NCBI GenBank assembly: GCA_009664345.1 | Contig: CP043547.1 | Span: 5,794,709-5,858,708, forward strand | Origin: Planctomycetales bacterium 10988 | GTDB taxonomy: Bacteria; Planctomycetota; Planctomycetia; Pirellulales; Pb10988 | Direction: 5' to 3' | DNA length: 64,000 nucleotides | Shown: piece after piece, positions 56,290-64,000 of the stretch | Layout: each line of letters opens with the position of its first letter | Numbering within the stretch: position 1 is the stretch's first letter | Position numbers and translations under genes: made by a program | Notes under the pieces: model-generated | What the model was told of the DNA's origin: nothing | Databases searched by the model: none | What the model saw: the letters and a program-made list of their open reading frames with translations, nothing else

Positions 56290-56895
56290 ATGCACTCTGC
56301 GGGAGAGGTCCTGGATTGGCTCAAAGTGGGCAACGCCCGATATTGTAGTGATCAGAACTCCGCTCGGCCGAATCATGATTTGCGGCAGGAATTGACCGGA
56401 GGGCAATCTCCACATGCCATTATTTTAGGATGTGCGGACTCCCGTGTTCCGCCGGAAATGATCTTCGATTGTACCTTGGGGGAGCTATTCGTGATTCGCA
56501 TTGCCGGCAATGGTCCTACGACGGAAGCCATTGCCAGCATTGAATATGCGGTCGAAGTTCTCAACACGCCGCTGGTCGTCGTCATGGGCCATACCCAATG
56601 CGGGGCCTTAACGGCGGCCGTGAACTATCATCTTTCTGGCCAAGAACTGCCGGGACATCTAACGGAATTGGTCGAACCGATGAAGCTGGCCGTTGACTTT
56701 GCTCAGCAGCAGAATTCCGGCGACTTGGTCGATCAAGCCATTCGCGGACACGTTGCCATGACCGCGAAGAAACTCCGCGAGACCGAACCTTTGCTTGCCC
56801 CCGCTGTGCGGAAAAAACGTGTGCAAATTGTCGGTGGTATTTATCATCTCGACTCTGGCCAAGTTGAGTTTTTTGACGCTCCTACAGTTGTCTAA
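56290..56895 (+). CDS. Beta-class carbonic anhydrase
   Basis: Cytoplasmic zinc enzyme interconverting CO2 and bicarbonate. The 201-residue protein has the zinc and catalytic motif CADSRVPPE and the second zinc cluster GHTQCGAL, which supply the Cys-His-Cys ligands and the Asp-Arg dyad. Length is normal. The ATG at 56290 has GGAGA 5 bases upstream, better than a TTG at 56278. Possibly co-transcribed with the preceding nuclease gene, and converging on argS with 19 bases between the stops. Confidence 0.93.
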   Translation: MHSAGEVLDWLKVGNARYCSDQNSARPNHDLRQELTGGQSPHAIILGCADSRVPPEMIFDCTLGELFVIRIAGNGPTTEAIASIEYAVEVLNTPLVVVMGHTQCGALTAAVNYHLSGQELPGHLTELVEPMKLAVDFAQQQNSGDLVDQAIRGHVAMTAKKLRETEPLLAPAVRKKRVQIVGGIYHLDSGQVEFFDAPTVV

Positions 56896-56914
56896 GTTCT
56901 TCTTGGATCGAATG

Positions 56915-58903
56915 TTACATTCGTTTGACGACCGATATACCCAACAATCCTAGCCCCGTCTTGAGGACCCGAGCGACAAGATCGCAGAGCAACAATCGCC
57001 GTTTTCGTTCTGCTTCGGTATCTGCCTTCAAGACGGGACAGGCTTCGTAAAAAGCGGAAACTAACTTCGCCAATTCGAAGAGATAAGCGGTCAACAGGTT
57101 GGGGCGATCATCGACGAGAACCAAGTTTAAAACTTCCGGAAACTGCAAGAGTTTAATAGCGAGCTGCCGTTCATTCGGGTCTTGGCAAGTCATCTCGGAC
57201 GGTTCGATCTGCCAGTCGATGGTCTCGCCACTTTTTCGCAGAATACTGCTGCATCGGGCGTAGGAATATTGCATATAGGTTGCGGTATTCCCTTTGGTAG
57301 CAACCATCTTGTCATAGCTGAAGACATAATCGCTGGAGCGACTTTGCGAAAGGTCCGCGTATTTCACCGCCGCGATGCCCACCGTCTCGGCGATTTCTTG
57401 AAGCTCCGACTCGGGGAAAACCTCTTCACCTTCCTCTTTTTTCTTCACCATCAACTCATCGACGACCCCACGCGCTCGCCGCACGGCTTCGTCAAGCAAA
57501 CCTTCCAGTCCAACGGCATCTCCAGCTCGGGTTTTAAAAGGCCTCCCGTCATCCCCGAGCACCGTGCCAAAGCTCACATGCCGAAAATCGGTCTCATCAT
57601 AGCCCCATTTTTTTGCCGTGGCGAAGAGCAATTCAAAGTGCTGGCTCTGTCGATGATCGACAACGTAAAGGACTTGGTCCGGTTGCCACTGCTCCTGCCG
57701 ATACTGAATCGTGGCTAAATCCGTAGTGGCGTACAGAAAGGCCCCATCCTTCTTTTGAATCAGGAAAGGAATGTCCTGCTCAGGCAGAAAGACCCCGATG
57801 GCCCCTTCGGTTGGTTTGGCGATCCCCTTGGTTTTCAGGTCCTCAACCACTTGCGGCAGTCGATCATGATAAAAGCTTTCGCCCAACGTATGATCGAACG
57901 TGACATCCAACCGCTCATAAACTTCCTCAATTGCGGCAATGCAAGGAGGTAAAAATTCCTCCCAGAATCGCTTGTTTTCCGCATCGCCAGCGTGAAGTTT
58001 GGCCGTCTCTTCCAGGGTCTTTTGAGCAATATTCGGATGAGCCTCGGCAGCTTGGATGAGGTTCGCACTCTCTTTCAATTTCGAATATTTCGCGGAAGCT
58101 TCTTTCGTAGCAACGCCGAAGTTGGTGACTCCTTGCTCCGCAGCTTTTCGTTCTTGCTTCCATTTCTTGGCGGCTTTCTTCTCGGTCGGCTTGTCACTTT
58201 CCGGGTGTTCTTCCTGCCATTTTTGCCAAGCTACTTGGGCCTGTTCGGTTTTGGCTTGCAGGTCGGGCAGCTCTTTTTCGAGGGCCTGATAATCCATGAT
58301 CTTTCGCACCCATTGATAAAGCCGACCTAGCTCCTCGACGGGGGATTTGGCGAAGGCCTCTTGATCCACAAAGTGGCGATAACCATAGATAATCATTCCG
58401 AATTGCGTGCCCCAATCGCCGATGTGATTGTCGCTGATCACGTTGTGACCGAGGAATTTCCGAATTCGGTACAGGGAATCTCCAATGACCGTCGAGCGAA
58501 TGTGCCCGACGTGCATCGGCTTGGCCACATTGGGAGAAGAGTAATCGATGATGACGGTTTGCGGAGTTTCGGTGGTCGGCACGCCGACTCGTTCGTCTTG
58601 GCCTGCTGCCACAAGTTGCTCGGCGAGCCAACTTTCTTTGAGTCGCAAGTTGATGAATCCCGGCCCAGCGATCTCCGGTGGTTCGCAGATATCTTCGATC
58701 TCCAGTCGCTTGACGATCTCTGCGGCAATCTCCCGAGGCGGTTGGCCAAGTTGCTGTTTCATCGGCATCGCACAATTGGCCTGATAGTCGCAAAATTTCG
58801 GATTCTGACCGGGGCGAACCAATTCGACCAATGGCTCATAGTCCTCGATCCATCCTTCGAAAGCCTGTCGAAATCGATCCTGAAGCGTCGCTAAAATATT
58901 CAT
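56915..58903 (-). CDS. argS: Arginine-tRNA ligase with a lysine-rich insertion
   Basis: Class I aminoacyl-tRNA synthetase that charges tRNA-Arg. The 662-residue protein has the Add1 N-terminal domain (about residues 1-100), the HIGH-type motif HVGH (131-134, in SPNVAKPMHVGHIRSTVIGDSLYR), DNHIGDWGTQFGM, and the segment VSFGTVLGDDGRPFKTRAGDAV that replaces KMSKS. The DALR anticodon-binding domain is at the C-terminus. It is about 90 residues longer than usual. The extra length is a Lys/Glu/Ala/Gln-rich helical insertion at about residues 205-300, inside the catalytic core between the Rossmann halves. It is a housekeeping gene, alone on the minus strand. Confidence 0.95.
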   Translation of the reverse strand: MNILATLQDRFRQAFEGWIEDYEPLVELVRPGQNPKFCDYQANCAMPMKQQLGQPPREIAAEIVKRLEIEDICEPPEIAGPGFINLRLKESWLAEQLVAAGQDERVGVPTTETPQTVIIDYSSPNVAKPMHVGHIRSTVIGDSLYRIRKFLGHNVISDNHIGDWGTQFGMIIYGYRHFVDQEAFAKSPVEELGRLYQWVRKIMDYQALEKELPDLQAKTEQAQVAWQKWQEEHPESDKPTEKKAAKKWKQERKAAEQGVTNFGVATKEASAKYSKLKESANLIQAAEAHPNIAQKTLEETAKLHAGDAENKRFWEEFLPPCIAAIEEVYERLDVTFDHTLGESFYHDRLPQVVEDLKTKGIAKPTEGAIGVFLPEQDIPFLIQKKDGAFLYATTDLATIQYRQEQWQPDQVLYVVDHRQSQHFELLFATAKKWGYDETDFRHVSFGTVLGDDGRPFKTRAGDAVGLEGLLDEAVRRARGVVDELMVKKKEEGEEVFPESELQEIAETVGIAAVKYADLSQSRSSDYVFSYDKMVATKGNTATYMQYSYARCSSILRKSGETIDWQIEPSEMTCQDPNERQLAIKLLQFPEVLNLVLVDDRPNLLTAYLFELAKLVSAFYEACPVLKADTEAERKRRLLLCDLVARVLKTGLGLLGISVVKRM

Positions 58904-59044
58904 GAATCCAAAACTTTTATCGTTTTCATAGTGGAATGGTGTAGATGGTAGGCATTGTTTGCCCTCGAAGTCCTACTATACCAATTGCTGAAGATAGTGA
59001 CGAGGACATGACTAGGAAGGTTCGCAATGACGTGGCTTTGGTTA

Positions 59045-59090
59045 GAAAAAAAGAAAACCTTGCCGGCCAAAGAAGCGAGCAAGGTTTCTT
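59045..59090 (-). terminator. Rho-independent terminator of the Ser/Thr kinase gene
   Basis: Read on the minus strand, AACCTTGC (59086-59079) pairs with GCAAGGTT (59063-59056), and a T-rich tail follows (complement of 59045-59055). It lies about 30 bases past the kinase stop. Confidence 0.75.
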
Positions 59091-59119
59091 GATGAATTCA
59101 ATTTGGTTTGCTGAGAATC

Positions 59120-61732
59120 TTATTCTATGGCTGTAGATTGCAGCGGAGTCAAAAGGATGCCGAATTTGACATCGGTTTCCAAAGCCTGGTTCGGACGTGG
59201 CAGGTTTGTATAGAAGAAGTTAAATGGCCGATTGTCTTCACCCCGGTAGAGTTTGACCAACATTTCGTTTTGGCCTTCGTGTAGGTTGACCTCGACCTCA
59301 TGTTGATATTCGCCAGGGGCCATCGAGGTCTGTCGGGTGAGGATCACTTCGCCATTCAACCAAATCTTGAGCTTCTCCGAACCGCCGAAGTAGAGCGTGG
59401 TTCTTCCCGACTTGGAAGCAGGAAAACTTTGATAGAGATAGCCAACCGCATCGTTTCGATTGAAGGCAACAAAATTGACATTCTTACGTTCACCCATTGG
59501 TACTTGATTGGTACGCCAGGGTGACTTTCGAGTCACTCCGGGTTGGGGGTGAACCTCAAATCGTTCCGCTAAATCGACGCTATTGATTTCCGGCGGAAAG
59601 ACCATATCGATCGGATCGTCAGCAGTCTCGATCGCTTCATCCGGGAGAAAAGGACCAATATGATGCCATTCATCACTAAATTGATACCAAGAAGTATCTT
59701 GAACTTTCTGTTCTTGAGTGGCTTTCAAGCTGAGGACATGGGAACCTTCGGAGAGTTCGAAAGCCCCTAAATCCAAAGAAGTTTTCGCTTTTGCCGCCAA
59801 TCCCAGGGGAATTTCTTCCAGCAAGACATTGTCATCTAGGCTGACTTCGCCGATGTCCTCTTTGTTCGCCTTTGAAACTTCCAACGAAACCTGATACTTG
59901 CCAGGGTGATCAATCGAGAATTTCAAGGGGAAGGACTGATTCCAGATGTCGGGCATCCCTTGGAAGGGGATGTATTTCGGCTGAAGATTTTGCGAGGTGA
60001 GCTGCGAAGGATCCCCATTCGACGTACCCCCGAGGCGGCTCATCAAAATCCATCCAAAAAAGAGCAAGGATACCACCGCGAGCAAGCAGGTGCCGACACC
60101 TCCCCAGAGGAGAAGTTTCGCATTCTTTTCTTCTTTGGTAAGTCGACGAGTCGATGGATTCGATTTCTGGCTGATCCGGCTGGAGACGATCCCGGAACCG
60201 CTGCTCAAGCCCACCGCGGAGTTGGTCAATTCATAGTTGACTTCACTATTACTGTAACGAGCGCTGCCAGGGCGTAAGTCACTGAGATTCCCGCTGCCGG
60301 CTCCGGAAAGACCTGAGAGAGCGAATTGACTCAATGAGGAATTCGGGGAAACATCCTCGTCTTGATCTTGATCGAGAAAGTTACTCAACCCAAAGTCGTT
60401 GTCTGAGCCGTTGTCGTAGCCATCAATCTGTGAATCTTGTTTTGCCAGGTCGTTGGACGATCCCTCTCCGGTGTAAGTATCCGAGTCGGAAGGATGATGA
60501 GTGGCAACCCCGACTTTTGAGGTATTTTCGAGTACGGTCGGGGACTGAATGGTCGAACCATCAGGGACTTCACTCGCTCGCTGTTCCACTTCGGATCGAG
60601 AGACCGAAAGGGTCGAATCCGCCCCAAAGGTTTTCGAGCTGGAAGAGAACGAACTCGCTCGGCTGCGAATTTTTGACTTGGTGAGATATCCTTTGTCGAT
60701 GAGCCATTTCTTCAGAACTTCTTCGACTTCAACCGCGGTTTGATAGCGATGGGCAGGCTTTTTGGACATCATTTTCTTGCAGATGGCCAACAATTCTGCC
60801 GGGCAATCCGGGCGATCGATGGTGATGCAAGCAGGTTCGGAAACCTGATGTTTCATCAAACGCTGGGCCAAAGTCCCTTTGGGGAACGGCGGATGGCCTG
60901 TCAGGAGAAAATAGAAGGTGCAACCAAGGCTGTAGATGTCCGCCCGTAAGTCGATGTCGTGGCTATCAATTGCTTGTTCCGGCGAGAGATAGTCGGTGGT
61001 TCCTAACACCTTTTCGCCATGTTTTTTGGTGAGGGATTTTTCGTCCTGTCCAGTAAGACGGGCCAATCCCATATCAAGAATCTTAATGGTATCTTGACCG
61101 TCAAGCAGGAGATTGCTGGGTTTGATGTCGCGATGGATCATCCCTCGACCATGCGCGTGTTCAAGCCCACAAGCCGCTTGGCGGATGTAATCTACGGCCA
61201 ATTCGTAATCTAAAGGACCATCGAGAAGGACCATTTTTTCCAGGTCTCTTCCTTCGATATATTCCATGACCAAATAGTGCAAGTCGTTGTCATTATCGAC
61301 GTTATATGCTTGCACGATATTGGGATGGTCCAGCGAAGCGATGGCTCTGGCTTCAAGCAAAAAGCGTTCAAGATAAGAAGTGTCGTTCACTCTCGCCACG
61401 GGCAATACCTTGATGGCGACTTGCCGCTTCATCAAAGTATGTTCGCCGAGATAGACGCTACTCATGCCCCCTTTGCTGAGATGAGACAAGAGGCGATATT
61501 TTCCGAGAATAAACCCGCGATGGCGACCGCGAAGGAGTTTTTTATTCTGCCAAGCCGTCAAAAGGCCCCGCTCGGTCAGAATGTCTCCTAATTGTTCGTT
61601 GACAGGTGGGTCACCGTTTAAAGTTTTGGCCAAGTCGCGCAGCGCTGCTTTCAATTGGTCATTAGAAACCAATTTGCTTTTTTGAATGGTTGAGACATAG
61701 GCCTTAAAAGACAATTGGGTCTTGGTTGCCAT
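59120..61732 (-). CDS. Transmembrane Ser/Thr protein kinase with extracytoplasmic C-terminal domain
   Basis: A receptor-like Hanks-type kinase of 870 residues. Residues 1-78 form the N-terminal module typical of planctomycete kinases (QLGDILTERGLLTAWQNKKLL). The kinase domain (79-345) has a glycine loop with the first Gly replaced (LSKGGMSSVY, S86), catalytic K108, HRD (200-202) with N207, and DMG (220-222) instead of DFG. A Ser/Asp/Gly-rich linker (355-535) offers many phosphorylation sites. One membrane helix (539-563) leads to an extracytoplasmic region (565-870) with two beta-rich parts; the last resembles a PA14/galactose-binding-like domain (LYFGGSEKLKIWLNGEVI). Catalytic residues are otherwise complete, so activity is expected. 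Confidence 0.9.
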   Translation of the reverse strand: MATKTQLSFKAYVSTIQKSKLVSNDQLKAALRDLAKTLNGDPPVNEQLGDILTERGLLTAWQNKKLLRGRHRGFILGKYRLLSHLSKGGMSSVYLGEHTLMKRQVAIKVLPVARVNDTSYLERFLLEARAIASLDHPNIVQAYNVDNDNDLHYLVMEYIEGRDLEKMVLLDGPLDYELAVDYIRQAACGLEHAHGRGMIHRDIKPSNLLLDGQDTIKILDMGLARLTGQDEKSLTKKHGEKVLGTTDYLSPEQAIDSHDIDLRADIYSLGCTFYFLLTGHPPFPKGTLAQRLMKHQVSEPACITIDRPDCPAELLAICKKMMSKKPAHRYQTAVEVEEVLKKWLIDKGYLTKSKIRSRASSFSSSSKTFGADSTLSVSRSEVEQRASEVPDGSTIQSPTVLENTSKVGVATHHPSDSDTYTGEGSSNDLAKQDSQIDGYDNGSDNDFGLSNFLDQDQDEDVSPNSSLSQFALSGLSGAGSGNLSDLRPGSARYSNSEVNYELTNSAVGLSSGSGIVSSRISQKSNPSTRRLTKEEKNAKLLLWGGVGTCLLAVVSLLFFGWILMSRLGGTSNGDPSQLTSQNLQPKYIPFQGMPDIWNQSFPLKFSIDHPGKYQVSLEVSKANKEDIGEVSLDDNVLLEEIPLGLAAKAKTSLDLGAFELSEGSHVLSLKATQEQKVQDTSWYQFSDEWHHIGPFLPDEAIETADDPIDMVFPPEINSVDLAERFEVHPQPGVTRKSPWRTNQVPMGERKNVNFVAFNRNDAVGYLYQSFPASKSGRTTLYFGGSEKLKIWLNGEVILTRQTSMAPGEYQHEVEVNLHEGQNEMLVKLYRGEDNRPFNFFYTNLPRPNQALETDVKFGILLTPLQSTAIE

Positions 61733-62088
61733 AGTTTGATCGTATTCAATGCCCGAGCGAATGCTCTAATAGAGAAGGGCTTTGGTATTGAGATAACACC
61801 AAATACCAGAAAAGCACAATCCTCACCTTAACAGAGTGAAAGCTGAATTTCCAGTAATTATCGTCTTTTTGTTGAGAAAAAGTCTCAAGACGCTTCCACT
61901 TGAAAAAGTTCTAAGGTTTAGGAGGCAATCCCATGAGAAGGAAGGGAATTCTCCCCTTATCTTCGCTTAAGAATTTGGATTGGCTTCCTTACCTCCGTCC
62001 TTTTCTTACTTTTTTAGATTCTTAGATAAGATAGCTGTTCTTAGCAGGGAATGCTAACAAAAAAAGACCTTTTTGTAAAATTTATTCA
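61733..62088. other. Intergenic region between the two minus-strand signalling genes
   Basis: About 355 A+T-rich bases with the promoter of the kinase gene. A small hairpin TTAGCA/TGCTAA lies near 62041-62057. A/T-rich pairing of the A-run and T-run at 62058-62075 just beyond the histidine kinase stop may act as a weak terminator. No gene is supported. Confidence 0.4.
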
Positions 62089-63699
62089 TCAAGTATCTAT
62101 CTCGGCCTTACTTTCTTGCCGTAATTGGTCAAGGGTCGCGGATTGAAGCGGGATTTCGAAGGCCAAGACGGTGCCGTTGTCCGGTTCCGATTCGATCATG
62201 CAACTCCCGCCCAAAAATTCAGTGCGTTCCTGAATTCCTTGGACCCCGAACCCTCCTTGTTGTAATTGAGCGGGTTGAAAGCCGATGCCCTCATCGCGAA
62301 TTTCCATTTCGAGATGATCCTGATGTTGAATCAGCTTCACGGAGACATGCTCGGATTGACTATGCCTTACGACGTTGTTGATCGCTTCTTGGATAATGCG
62401 GAAGATGGTCAGCTCAAAAAATGGGAAAAAGCGTTCTTCTTTCAATTGATGTTCAAAATCGACATCCAACTCAAACTGGGTGCGAACAACTTCAAACAGG
62501 GAACTTAAAGCCCCGACTAATCCGGCTTCCTTGAGCAGGGGCGGACGAACTCCCAAGATAATCCGGCGGGCTTCTTCGATCGCTTCCTTGAGAAAACGGT
62601 TTACTTTGACTAGGTCTTCGTCCGTGGAGTTTTCCTCAAAGATAGGCGAAGACTGGAGGATCATCAGCGCCGCGGTGACCTGCTGAACGAGACCATCATG
62701 AATCTCGTAGCCGATGAGCTTTCGATCACGTTCGTAGAGATAGAGAAGTTTGCGAAGAAGTTTCTGATCGTTGAGCAAAGCCTCTTCGGTAGTCCGGCGA
62801 CGGTGTATTTCTTCTTCTAAGCGTTGGTTCGCGATTTCGAGATGAAAGGTTTGGACTCGGATTTCTCCCTGCATTTGCAAGACGTCCCGGCGAGCTTTCC
62901 GTTCATATTGCCGCTTGTCCGTGACATCTATCAGCGTAACTACGATCCCTTCAAAGAAATCCTCCAATTTGAATAGCGGGGTGATCGAGCAGATCGTCCA
63001 AATAAGCGAGTCATTATTTCTTCGCCAACCGATGACATGTTGAGAAGGGGTCGGAAGGCCTTGCAAGGCAAGTTGCAAAGGGAACTCATTTACCAAATAA
63101 GGGTCCTCAGACTCCCGAATCGCCATGTGATGTAAATCGGAAAGGGAGCGATTCAGAAAATAACCTGCTGAGAAACGGAAGAGTGAACATGCCGCTGGAT
63201 TGACATAACGAATCTTCCCTGAAATATCGATTTTGATGATGCCCGCGACACAATGTTCGGTGACACACCGGTGAAACATCTCATTCTGAACAAGATTTGC
63301 TTCTGCTTTGCGGAGGGCTTTTTCATGCAGCAACTGCTGATCGAGCTGTTGAATAACGGTGGGAAGAAGAGAAAGAAAATTCCCCTGTTTCACTAAATAG
63401 TCGCGTGCTCCGAGCTTCATCATGCGAACGGCATCCAGCTCTGAACCTTGTCCGGTGAGAACAAGGAACGGCGGAGTCGTCCCGCGCTCATTGAGCATTT
63501 CAACCAATTCTCCCCCTGAACCGTCGGGAAGAGATAAATCCAGAATCATGAGATCTGGTTGATGTGAATCGAGCCAGCGATGGGCAGCCTGAAAGCTTTC
63601 CGCCAGGGAAACTTCGTAACCTTCTTCCTGTAGCATGGCGTCGAGTGCCGCTAACAGTGCCGGGTTATCTTCGACAACTAGAATGCGATGTATTTCCAT
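62089..63699 (-). CDS. Hybrid REC-PAS-histidine kinase (HisKA_3 type)
   Basis: A soluble 536-residue sensor kinase with no membrane helix. Order: N-terminal receiver (about 1-122; phosphoacceptor D54 in MILDLSLP, T82, K104), a PAS domain (about 138-262), a coiled coil (265-320), a HisKA_3 dimerisation domain with phospho-acceptor H334 (IGYEIHDGLVQQ), and a HATPase domain (about 425-525; N box EAINNVVRH, G boxes DEGIGF and GFGVQGIQER). A receiver ahead of the sensor implies that an upstream kinase gates it. HisKA_3 kinases usually pair with NarL-type regulators; none is in this window. It may sit at the end of an operon that starts outside. Confidence 0.9.
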   Translation of the reverse strand: MEIHRILVVEDNPALLAALDAMLQEEGYEVSLAESFQAAHRWLDSHQPDLMILDLSLPDGSGGELVEMLNERGTTPPFLVLTGQGSELDAVRMMKLGARDYLVKQGNFLSLLPTVIQQLDQQLLHEKALRKAEANLVQNEMFHRCVTEHCVAGIIKIDISGKIRYVNPAACSLFRFSAGYFLNRSLSDLHHMAIRESEDPYLVNEFPLQLALQGLPTPSQHVIGWRRNNDSLIWTICSITPLFKLEDFFEGIVVTLIDVTDKRQYERKARRDVLQMQGEIRVQTFHLEIANQRLEEEIHRRRTTEEALLNDQKLLRKLLYLYERDRKLIGYEIHDGLVQQVTAALMILQSSPIFEENSTDEDLVKVNRFLKEAIEEARRIILGVRPPLLKEAGLVGALSSLFEVVRTQFELDVDFEHQLKEERFFPFFELTIFRIIQEAINNVVRHSQSEHVSVKLIQHQDHLEMEIRDEGIGFQPAQLQQGGFGVQGIQERTEFLGGSCMIESEPDNGTVLAFEIPLQSATLDQLRQESKAEIDT

Positions 63700-64000
63700 G
63701 CAAGTACGCCACCTAAGAAGCAGTCCGCACTATGCTTCGTTATCAATCGTCGAGAGTAAAATGAACTTCCAACTAGAGTTCAATGAATCCTTCAAAGCGA
63801 GGAGGTAGCAAAAACCAAGAACTTCTCTCATTCCCTGAGAAGCACACTTGATGAGTAGCGAGCGTTTTTTCTCTTCCTCGTGAAAGATGCATTAAGGAAG
63901 GGTCCCCAAAGCAGAAGGCCCTTCGATTCCAACTTCATTCCTAAAGACAAGTTCCATCGGGTTAAGGAGCGGTCTCAATCCCCCAAGTCATCGTAACAAT
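63700..64000. other. Right-edge region upstream of the hybrid kinase
   Basis: About 300 bases with no supported gene, presumably containing the minus-strand promoter of the hybrid kinase. AGGTGG on the minus strand about 10 bases before its ATG is the likely ribosome binding site. Nothing else recognised. Confidence 0.4.

Overview
The window looks like a chromosomal segment of a planctomycete (phylum Planctomycetota) of medium G+C content. The main reasons are the Ser/Thr kinase whose N-terminus carries an LTAWQ..LLRGRHRGFxLGKYRLL block before the kinase domain, an FHA protein with the short N-terminal domain these bacteria use, tandem MoxR/DUF58/von Willebrand cassettes, a very large secreted PQQ-propeller protein, HtrA/PDZ proteins next to an NPCBM-type protein, and Pst permeases with outsized extracytoplasmic insertions. 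Order and genus cannot be fixed by reading alone.

Layout. 0.5-12.2 kb: a lone receiver protein, then phosphate uptake and its control (pstS, pstC, pstA, pstB, a terminator and a long gap, phoU, a PhoB-like regulator), then the redox repressor rex with a tRNA-Gln 9 bases behind it and one shared terminator. 12.6-20.7 kb: an FHA protein, the roughly 1,700-residue PQQ/TPR protein, and a secreted squalene-cyclase-like repeat protein. 20.7-32.9 kb: first MoxR-centred cassette of seven genes (MoxR ATPase, DUF58, two membrane vWA proteins, a membrane protein with coiled coils, a Ser/Glu/Lys-rich exported protein, a small exported protein). 33.2-40.5 kb: an NPCBM protein translationally coupled to an intact HtrA-like protease, then two HtrA-like proteins with all three catalytic residues replaced, a small membrane protein and a double zinc-ribbon membrane protein. 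40.5-44.0 kb, minus strand: an FAD-dependent desaturase-like enzyme and ribosomal protein S1. 44.5-51.1 kb: second, shorter MoxR cassette (MoxR, DUF58, two vWA proteins). 51.1-64.0 kb: a rhomboid protease, an App1-type phosphatidate phosphatase, a membrane-anchored nuclease/phosphatase with a lamin-tail domain, beta-carbonic anhydrase, argS, a transmembrane Ser/Thr kinase, and a hybrid REC-PAS-histidine kinase.

How the parts may fit. The Pst/PhoU/PhoB genes form a phosphate-limitation module. The two MoxR cassettes, the repeat-toroid protein and the protease/pseudo-protease array are all envelope-directed (signal peptides, membrane anchors, vWA and PDZ domains), so the centre of the window reads as an envelope-assembly or quality-control island. 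That last step is inference. Gene starts were chosen by Shine-Dalgarno position and signal-peptide placement, so several differ from the longest possible reading frame.
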